64,000 bases of DNA, from NCBI GenBank assembly GCA_027924585.1, contig BSBM01000637.1, positions 682,001 to 746,000 of the forward strand. The letters run 5' to 3'. The position numbers were made by a program, and so were the translations under genes. The stretch comes from Larix kaempferi. Taxonomy: Eukaryota > Streptophyta > Pinopsida > Pinales > Pinaceae. A model generated the notes under the pieces. That model did no database searches. It was not told the origin of the DNA and saw only the letters and a program-made list of their open reading frames with translations. Below, in pieces: positions 56,560 through 64,000 of the stretch (positions are counted from its first letter, which is position 1; each line of letters opens with the position of its first letter).

Positions 56560-57792
56560 AACAATCAATTTACAATGATGGCCATTATCTATGAACACAA
56601 AAATTATACCTATCATTTCAATCATCAAGGCGAATAGGTTCTCTCTCTCGAGTTGTCTCTTTTTCTGTAGTTGGTCTTCTTCCTATAGTTGGCTTCCTTT
56701 CTGACCTACTTCGTCGGCTTGTTCCTTCCCATGTGATTTTCCAACTTTCTTGTCCTTCTTGGGACGTAACTCTAGATGGAGTGTCCAACATGTGGCTTCC
56801 CAATGTCAACCCTTGTTACAATGGGCGCATTGGTTCTTCTTTATCCATATTTTCTTGTCCTTCTTTTTCTTCTGATGTAGAGAAGGGTCTTCATGTCTTA
56901 GCTTCTTCCTAGTTTCTATAACCTTCCTATACAAAGCCATTATTTTCCAACACTTGGAAACAACATGGTCACATTCTTACCACAAAACGTACATGGTTTT
57001 CTATGCCATAAAATTTTCTTTACATTGCCAATTTTCTTATAATCAAAAGGAACATTTGAATAATGAGACCTTTTATACCTTGCTTGCTTGTCTCTGGTGC
57101 AGGTAAGGAGTGGATAAATTTCCTTATATCCTATTTTGTATTCTCATATTCCTTTGGAGATGACTCTTAATCACGATCATCAGAATGGTATGATGTGTTC
57201 TCAGCCTACACTAATTCAAACATGCACTCACTCTCATCATGGAGTGCTGTGTCGCTTTCTAGTATTGGCTTGGGCTCTTCCTTCGAATATTTTCTTTCTT
57301 CGACTACTTTGGAGTTTCTTTCATTGGTGGTATTCGAGAATATTCCATCTTCCTCTCTTTAATAACCTAGTTCTACATATCGAGGTAGTTCTACCACTTG
57401 GATAGGATTCACAATTCCTTGGCCATCATCTCCAAGGAATTTTCCTTCATAGTCCATTCTCTTCCATAAATTCATTCTAATTCCCTTAGTGGTTTTTCTA
57501 AAGAACCAAAATCATCATCATCATCAAAGAAAAAACATGAAACTAAAGAATTACTGACACTTTTTACCTTACTGAAGGTTCCTGCATCTAGTGTGGAGGA
57601 TGGCTTCTTTGATCCTTCATCATTTTGAAACTTTCCCAAGGCATGTTCCATGGTTTGTAACTGGAGTTGCAATATATGCTTCTCCTCCTCTACTTCTTGT
57701 ATCAATCGTCTCAACCCAACATTCTTTGCTTGAATGGTCTAGTTGATTTCTTTGAGCTCTTTGAGCCATGCATTCTTCGATGCTTTTCCCAT
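56560..57792 (-). pseudogene. Gag of the LTR element at 54451-58306
   Basis: The start MGKASKNAWLKEL at 57792 lies 35 bases after the primer site. The first part is a coiled coil (LRRLIQEVEEEKHILQLQLQTMEHAL) followed by an acidic stretch (FFDDDDDFGSL). Further on, KPCTFCGKN with downstream SK or PSVGK near 56990 is one zinc knuckle, and an HCNKG-like unit near 56820 may be a second, preceding a Lys/Arg-rich segment (KPTIGRRPTTEKETTRERE). Several shifts and stops. No protease active site or RT was found. Confidence 0.55.
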
Positions 57793-57826
57793 TTTTTATT
57801 CAACACCTACAATCCTTGTCAATCCT

Positions 57827-57840
57827 GCTTTGATACCAAA
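57827..57840 (-). other. Primer-binding site
   Basis: TTTGGTATCAAAGC on the minus strand, seven bases from the LTR edge. The same type of site follows the LTR at 33930-34596. Confidence 0.8.
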
Positions 57841-57847
57841 CTTAGTT

Positions 57848-58306
57848 TGATCCGGGGTGACCTTGATATCAATCTGATCTAATTCTAGGCTCACTTAACA
57901 AAAGGATCAGTTATAGGACCATTTTAATTGAGACCGATTGCATTTAAGGCTTGAATCCAATTTGAATATTAGACTCTATGAATGCATTGTTAGTCTCACA
58001 TATCAACACTCAATGCATTCAATGAACATAATTGCTGAAATAACATGCATAAGAACACATGAGACAAGAGATCAACAAGTTGTTAATGGATTTCACCCAA
58101 TGTGGGATACATCTCTGGGCTCCCCTCAAATGTGTAGCCGTTTCATTCTCTTCTTCAAAGATACTCCTCTTTACAAAGGGATGAATTCCCACATCATCAA
58201 GTGGAAGAATAATTCCCACAATAAGTGGCAGTATCGAAGAGATGCTCTCATGTGCAAAGAGTTGATTCTCACAAGCATGTGACTATGTCTCTCCTACAAA
58301 GAGATG
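57848..58306 (-). repeat. 5' LTR of the gag-only element, truncated by insertion
   Basis: Matches 54451-54905. It stops at AGATG (58302-58306), where the next LTR begins; in the intact left copy AGATG is followed by ATCACCTC. Confidence 0.85.
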
Positions 58307-59776
58307 TGTTGGTCACCCTATATGCTAATCAATTACAACTAGAACACTGGATGCTCAATATAAATTGTCAACCCAGGGAAGTCTTTTTATTTCAAAGGTA
58401 ATTAGAAAAATATATGCATAAACACTCAAGTAGCTAATTAAATGAATGAAGATCAATTATCCTGCCTATTTGTTCAGTTAAACTCATCTCATGGCTAAAG
58501 CTAATCTAATTTATCCATCTAAGAATTCAAAGTACATTTACCTTCCTACAATCATCACTCCAACAATCACTGATCTAAGAAGAATTAAGCTAGAATTACT
58601 TTTGCAAGAAGTTAAATCCTAAAGATATCAGACTACAATGAATTAACCATGACCTGTCTAAATTATCTAATCTGCAAATTATAGATGACAATAAGAAATC
58701 AAAACCAATTGCAATCATAATCTGACTAATTCAATAAATTCCAAGAAAGATGAATAACAAAAATAAACTAGATTTGAGCTTGACTGTAATAGCTAACTAG
58801 CACACTTGCATAAAAGGAAACTATCCTACACAGTCGACTATCACACCACACAGTTACAACAATTCAGAATGAAATCATTAACCTCCAAAGGAAAATGCAA
58901 TTATCAATTACCATTGTTGCAACTTCTCTATAAAACGTATCTACTGTAAATCCACACCACACAACAGAAATAAACTAAGATACCTACTTAACTCAGCGAT
59001 CCGTGTGAGAAGTCGGGCCCTGGCCTTCTAACAGAGATGTCGTGAACTAACACAAATTAAAACGCAAAGATATGAAGAACTCTGCTCCTTGTATTAAAAA
59101 TGGCAATTCACAGTTACAACACTCTGATATAGTTTGTACAATTTCCAATTAACCAACCCCAGGCTCTGAATGCCTTCCCATATTTATACATGCATAATAC
59201 AATCTTGATCCACTAAATTCATGCAGCCGTGAAGATCTCTGATCTTCAGGCTGCCGAGTCGCAATAGAAACAGTTACAGTCATTAATGGAATTGAATGAA
59301 ACCGTTGGATGTGGAGAGCATTGTTACTCTGGCTGTCAATGGATCAACGAACTTATTGACTGGGAAGTGATATGTCTATTGCAGCGATTCCCTATTGTAG
59401 CGAAGTCCTGTTACAGCTACCATGTCGAGAGATTATCACGTTGTTTCTATTCAATGTATGGAATCGGAATTGAGGAGTAACAGCTGGCACCAATCGTACC
59501 TTCCTTCCACAGGCTTAGCGGGCTGCTACACCTGTGTCTCTCAATGCTTTGAGCTTATCTTAATAAAATCGATACAATTTAGCATAAATCAAAGGATATA
59601 ATTCATAACCATAACAATATTATGAATTAATAAAGTAAGGCAATAATAAATCATACCTATCAGGATTCATGCTCAACTTGAGGAAAAGTCATATATCTGG
59701 TTTTTGGAAATAAGGCAAGACAAGGCAAAAAGAGGTAATAAGTGTGGTCAAAAGGGGGCTATTCCAGGACCCAACA
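58307..59776 (-). repeat. 3' LTR, 1470 bp
   Basis: Minus strand: begins TGTTGGGTCCTGGAAT and ends GGTGACCAACA. A TATA box (GTATAAATATGGG) is at about 59177-59189 on the minus strand. The edge at 58307 is where the truncated neighbour LTR stops. Confidence 0.78.
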
Positions 59777-59790
59777 TCTCCCCCCAACTG
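59777..59790 (-). other. Polypurine tract
   Basis: Minus strand CAGTTGGGGGGAGA directly before TGTTGGG. Confirms that 58307-59776 is a 3' LTR. Confidence 0.82.
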
Positions 59791-59820
59791 TCTGATCATG
59801 TCCCCATGCAACAACTTCCA

Positions 59821-62355
59821 CTAGTATGAATCTGAATCCATACTATATCTGTGGAGATTGGTGAGGTTGAATGAAAGTTCAGGAGCTTCCCCCAAGTGCA
59901 CAAATCCATTACAGGCAACCCATTTCTTCCAACACTGCTTCTTCTCCTTCTTAGTCAAAACATAATTGCTTTTGTAAGGGCTCGCAGGCATCCATATGAG
60001 AGGAAACTTGAATCTCAGACCCAGACACAATGGTCCACATGCTTCCATGCACATAACATACCCAGGCACCCTAAGAAGAGGTTGTTTAAAAATTCTCAAA
60101 ACAATATGGATCCCCTTCCATCAAATATGGGGAAGAAGCTAGCCATCTGTGCTCGCTACCATCCAGGGCATACTATTGTTGTTTGGAGATTGTCTGGACA
60201 CAGGTAGTGATGATTGTCCTTTGCAGATCCTTCAAATGTTGAGTCTTCATAGGAGACCTTGCATGCTTTGCAATGAGAACTCTTGGAAGTCGAGATTCAT
60301 TTCTGATCCAAAGAGTAGAATTATCCTCATTCCTATTGATAGTCTGAGAGGCATCAAACCATTGCACGTGATTGGTGACAAAAGAATTGAAGGCTCTCAG
60401 CTGAACATCCCCTAAATAGGGCACAGGATTATAATGAGAATCAGTATGGCATGCTTTATCATGCAAATACAATTCACACAACAAATTTTGATCCCCAAAA
60501 TCACTCTGCATAAAGGTCTCCAAGAACTGGGGGGAAGTTATCAGCTGATACGGTCTTCCTTCTTCCAATGCCTTCAACTTGAATAAAGTTATTTGTTCAT
60601 AAATAAATACAGGGTAAGAAGGAGATGGAGCCCTACAACTCAACAGTTCCCGAGAAAGAATATACATCTGATCTTTTTCTTGTTGCATGGACTTGAATTT
60701 CCTTAATTCTTCCAATTCTTCTTGAACATTGTCCCACTGGAATCTCTAGAAAATCAATTCCTAAACCCATTTCTCTCTCAATTCCCTGATAGTATTTATG
60801 TATTCATAGAGAGTGACCATCCCTTCTTTGCACTGATCAGCATGTTTTTTCCATTTAACTAACTCAAGTTTCAACAACGAAAGCTCCCTCAGTAATTCAT
60901 GTATTCTTTCAGCACTTGCATCCCCTTCTTCATCAGTGTCAATTTCAATGATCTCTTGAGCTTCCACCACTTTTGTTTTATATTTAGGCACCATTGTCAA
61001 AGCTTGACCTGGGACCATCTGATCCTGTGTATCAGCAGGCTTGCCTTGATTCAATGGCTTGGAAGCTTCTTCTTCATCAATTACAGCAGCTTCCACTTGT
61101 GTGGTTGCATCAACAAACCAAATTGGAAATGTTGGTTCTTGTGTAGTAGCATCCCTTGTTTCAATTGCCTCAGTTTGTGTTGTAGCTTCCATAACCAATT
61201 CGAGGGGTGTTGGTTCTTGTGTGTCAGCACCCTCTTCCTGTATTCCAATATCATTCTCTTTTGTTTGAGTTGCAACCTCGACAAATGATTTTGAAGATGT
61301 TGGTTCTTGTGTAACAACATCCAAATTCTGAGAATTGCTTGGAGTTCCCACTGTTTGAGCTACTGCTTCAGTAACAAGCTCTTGGAGTGTTGGTTCTTGT
61401 GTAGCATCCTCCTGCTCTAAAATAACTTCTGTGATTTTAGGTTGCTGAGATCCTCCTTGGACTATTTATGTATCTTGAGATTGTTCTGGGGTCATGTCAA
61501 GATCCCTTGAGTCCTGAGGTAAGTCTGGGAGGATTTCAGTGTCTCTATATTGCTAGGATTGTACTTCTTCCTCCTCTTGTAGCTCCTAATCCGGAATGAT
61601 GTCCATGTCTAGCTCATTCTCTTCCATTAGCTCCTTTGTAGGTAATTCTCCTTCTGCTTTCTCTTCTTTTTCGAATCTCCATGATGATGCTTTCACCATT
61701 TTGAATTCCCCCCCTGCAAGTTTAAGTACATCCCCGCATGCTGAACATATCGGTTCCAAATGTTCTCCAGCTTCCAAGACAGACGGTGAATTCTCTAACT
61801 GGTCTGCAGCCTCAACCAGAGTATCCAAATTCTTTCCTGCCTGCTTTTTGCATGCTTCTTTCCACTTTTTCAAATCATCCTGAAGCATTTGTACTTCTTC
61901 TTTTAACAGCTTGTTCTCATAAAGTAGATTTTCAATTTGAGGTTCATCTGCAGCAGGTTCTTCTGGAACAACGGGTGATTGGGGTGTAAGAATGGGAATT
62001 TCAATACTTGTCCCTATTGCACATGCCACTTATGTTGCTGTAACATATCTAGTTCCCCTTCTGTTCTCCTACCCAGATGATTGGCCTTCTCCTTTTGATC
62101 TTTTCCTTCTTTTCTCCTGCCCAGATGGTTGACCTTCTCCTTTTGGTCTTCTCTTCTTTCGATGTGACACAGGGGTCTCCAAATTTTTTGAGGCTGGAAC
62201 AGAGGTACCACTCCCCAATTCGTTATCTTTCCCTGTTTCAACCACCAATTCTTCTTCCTCAATTATGGTTCCCCCCAATTCAGAGGAAGATTCAATGTTA
62301 AAAACCTCCACATCTTCTTCCTCTCCTAACTTAGGTTGGTGTTTTGGGCTCCCAC
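59821..62355 (-). pseudogene. Extra ORF with coiled coils and a TQEPT repeat
   Basis: A chain of minus-strand frames runs to a stop at 59821, 30 bases before the polypurine tract. In order: a Lys/Arg-rich basic stretch (KKRRPKGEGQPSGQEKRRKR, 62090-62170), a coiled coil (ENKLLKEEVQMLQDDLKKWKEA, near 61890), an acidic linker, four repeats of about 26-30 residues built on TQEPT...V.ATTQT (61070-61420), a second coiled coil (RIHELLRELSLLKLELVKWKKH), and a globular tail (60173-60715) with LRAFNSFVTNHVQWFD. No known domain. Stops near 61556, 61470 and 60750 and a frameshift near 60140 break it. Confidence 0.6.
61070..61425. repeat. Coding minisatellite in the extra ORF
   Basis: GTTGGTTCTTGTGT occurs at 61131, 61209, 61299 and 61389 (spacing 78, 90 and 90 bp, all multiples of three). 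It encodes the TQEPT core on the minus strand, so the repeat keeps reading frame. Confidence 0.9.
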
Positions 62356-62360
62356 ATTGA

Positions 62361-63253
62361 TGTTGGAATATTCTCCCCATCACTTTTGTGTTTTGCATGC
62401 TGCATGCAACTGCATGCATCCAGTCATCATCATGGTGATATCCCCAGTACCTAGAGCTTGATTCTAGCTCTTCTTTGCCTACATGCAAAACTGCATGCTG
62501 CATGCATTTGCATGCCTCTACATGCATCTAGTCATCATCATGGTGGACCTCCCAGCTCCTGGAGCTTGGTTCTAGCTCTCCACAACCTGTCTACAGCCCC
62601 CAGGGGGCCTCCCACCTACCAAAGGCGCCCTTCTCCAGTCTCTTGCATGACTAGTGCGCCTTTCTCACCTACCACAACCAGTTAGGTGCCTTTCTCACCT
62701 ACCAGTCATTTATCACTCATTCTTTCCTTGATTTAAGGCTAGATTGACTCCCTCACTGACTGTTTCACTCTGATAGACCTCCAGTGAGACTAGTCTAGCC
62801 ATTCTGACTCCAGTTAGCTCCTTCTGCGCCCTTCACTGAGCCTCCTTCATTCAGTTCATGCCTACCTCACTCAGTTAGACTCCTCATGCGCCCTCCACTA
62901 AGCCTCCTTCATTCAGTTAGTGCCTACTTCACTCAGTTAGACTTAGTTGACTGACTGTTACCTCTGATGATTGATACATTGATTGGATGATGACTCCACT
63001 ATCATTCAAGCCACACTCTGACTTAGGAATTCGAATGCCCTACTTGGCCTATTCGAATCCTATATTATGCACCTTATTGTTCTATTGTACTCATTCACTT
63101 ACATTCATTATTCATTGTATAATACTGAGATTATATTATATTCTACTGTGCTTATGAGTGATCATTGAGTGTCTCCTTCTCTTCTTCTTTGCAACATATT
63201 TGTGATTTTGATTGTGAGTTGCTACAGTTGTCAGATCCTTGCATATTATTACA
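62361..63253 (+). repeat. 5' LTR of the copia-like element, 893 bp
   Basis: Begins TGTTGGAATATTCTCC and ends TATTATTACA, followed by CAGCATCAGAGCAGG, close to the methionine primer site. It contains short direct repeats such as CTCCTTCATTCAGTTCATGCC (given in part) around 62840-62940 and GGTGCCTTTCTCACCTACC near 62660-62700. The start matches a common copia LTR start. Confidence 0.68.
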
Positions 63254-63268
63254 CAGCATCAGAGCAGG
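63254..63268 (+). other. Primer-binding-like site
   Basis: CAGCATCAGAGCAGG differs from TGGTATCAGAGC at the first bases but is placed directly after the LTR. Confidence 0.55.
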
Positions 63269-63400
63269 AAGCAGCTATTTGAATTGCATCCATTGCAGCA
63301 ATTCGAGGTGTAGTATTCTCCATTAGCAACTTTTTATGTTTTGCAGGTTTCGAAGTTTTCTGCAGATGTAGCAGTAGATTCGAATTGAACAACAACTTCT

Positions 63401-63928
63401 ATGTATCCGGAAGGAGTTCATTCTCTCACTCCATTCAACTATGATGAGTGGAAGCCAAAAATGGCATCATATATGAAGATACATAGTCTTTTTGATGTGT
63501 GTACTAGTATTAAGAGAGATTTTTCTTCCGATGAAGAAAAAGAAGATTGGCTTGATGCTAGTGAAAGAGCCTCAGGAAACATATGTCTTTCTATGTTTTC
63601 CAATATGGAATACTACATTGATCTCGATGAACATCCAAGTGATCTATGGTCTAGATTGGATAGGTTATTTGGAAGTCAGGAGGATGAGGTTGATGTTATC
63701 CATGTGGAAAGCAAGCCCAGTGAGACTTCCTGTAGTGATCTCTCTTTTCATGATTCGGCCTCCTTCATCTTCCATGATGAAGTTGTTCAAGATGAAGTTG
63801 AAGTACAAGATATGGTTCCAGTTGTTCCATCTTCCTATCTGATTTCTAAGCAAAATATATCAGCTACTACTCTAGAAGTTGAAGAGATCTTTGAAATCTC
63901 TACTTCCCATGAGCTTGTTGATGTGTAA
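63401..63928 (+). CDS. Copia gag-like protein
   Basis: A 175-residue frame starts MYPEGVHSLTPFNYDEWKPKM, the copia gag N-terminal pattern (L-x-x-x-N-Y-x-x-W). DLWSRLDRLFGSQED follows at residues 86-100, which corresponds to the LW..L...FG block. The second half is acidic with a V-rich stretch (EVEVQDMVPVVPSS) and lacks the usual gag C-terminal part and knuckle. A TAA at 63926-63928 ends it; the same frame stays open after the stop to the window edge (DDDLLSFLKKKTDLEG), so the stop may be a mutation. Confidence 0.65.
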   Translation: MYPEGVHSLTPFNYDEWKPKMASYMKIHSLFDVCTSIKRDFSSDEEKEDWLDASERASGNICLSMFSNMEYYIDLDEHPSDLWSRLDRLFGSQEDEVDVIHVESKPSETSCSDLSFHDSASFIFHDEVVQDEVEVQDMVPVVPSSYLISKQNISATTLEVEEIFEISTSHELVDV

Positions 63929-64000
63929 GATGATGACCTACTGAGTTTTTTGAAGAAAAAGACAGATTTGGAAGGTAATGCATTCACTCCTCCTCATCAT

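Larger units (their letters stand above)
54451..58306 (-). mobile_element. Minus-strand LTR element with gag only
   Basis: TGATCCGGGGTGACC starts both 54451 and 57848 (plus-strand view), and the two copies match for about 455 bp, to CTCCTACAAAGAGATG. A primer-binding site lies next to the right copy, so the element reads leftward. The interior (about 56250-57840) holds gag-type coding and no reverse transcriptase. The right LTR is cut at 58306 by the next element. It is either a deleted gypsy/copia element or a non-autonomous type that keeps gag only. Confidence 0.8.
58307..62360 (-). mobile_element. Minus-strand LTR element with a long extra ORF, 3' part
   Basis: The LTR at 58307-59776, a polypurine tract and a long coding region without pol motifs make up the 3' end of an LTR element read leftward. 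It is inserted in the LTR of the element at 54451-58306 (left target copy probably AGATG) and is interrupted at 62360 by a plus-strand element. Gag-pol must lie beyond the window. Position of the ORF between pol and the 3' LTR parallels the gypsy element at 5720-45379, but sequence similarity between the two ORFs is not obvious. Confidence 0.75.
62361..64000 (+). mobile_element. Plus-strand copia-like LTR element, 5' part
   Basis: An LTR (62361-63253), a primer-binding-like site and a gag frame run off the window edge. It is inserted in the extra ORF of the minus-strand element; the five bases before it are ATTGA, and the other target copy is outside the window. Confidence 0.72.

Overview
The window is nuclear DNA of a land plant, most likely a large-genome gymnosperm such as a conifer (inference). 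It is AT-rich and nearly free of intact genes. It is packed with plant LTR retrotransposons (Ty1/copia and Ty3/gypsy), L1-type LINE pieces, a tRNA-derived SINE, hAT and CACTA DNA transposons, and broken copies of plant genes with introns. Nothing prokaryotic was seen. No complete, functional host gene was found.

The main structure is a three-layer nest. A minus-strand copia element (3530-49057, LTRs at 3530-4214 and 48370-49057) is interrupted in its reverse-transcriptase region by a plus-strand gypsy element (5720-45379, LTRs at 5720-6825 and 44232-45379, target duplication CCAAG). The gypsy pol is itself interrupted in reverse transcriptase by a CACTA (En/Spm-type) DNA transposon of about 26.2 kb (11578-37798). 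In both nested cases, taking out the insert plus one target copy puts the host reading frame back in phase, so the boundaries are firm to the base. The CACTA element has CACTA/TAGTG ends, subterminal arrays of a GTGGCTATAGCGACG-like word, and only the last exon (DUF4216) of a TNP2-type transposase.

The CACTA element carries exon-intron fragments of three host genes: D-2-hydroxyglutarate dehydrogenase (15244-15464), a CAMTA transcription factor (about 19641-20349) and RNA polymerase I subunit RPA49 (29248-31731). All three are on the minus strand, like the transposase remnant. It also holds a decayed, internally duplicated copia fragment split by an hAT transposon (23377-26460), LTR remnants, a SINE with a 14-bp target duplication, a LINE 5' part and two long trinucleotide arrays.

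Outside the nest, the left flank (1-3529) has the 5' LTR of another minus-strand copia-like element and a TIR element full of TCGATCGA-type palindromic words. A second member of that TIR family lies inside the gypsy 3' extra-ORF region (41358-42444). The right flank (49058-64000) has a 128-bp near-perfect palindrome, a gypsy gag remnant, a LINE RNase H tail and another three-layer nest: a minus-strand LTR element with gag only (54451-58306), entered by a minus-strand LTR element with a long repeat-containing extra ORF (58307 to beyond the window), which is entered by a plus-strand copia-like element (62361 to beyond the window).
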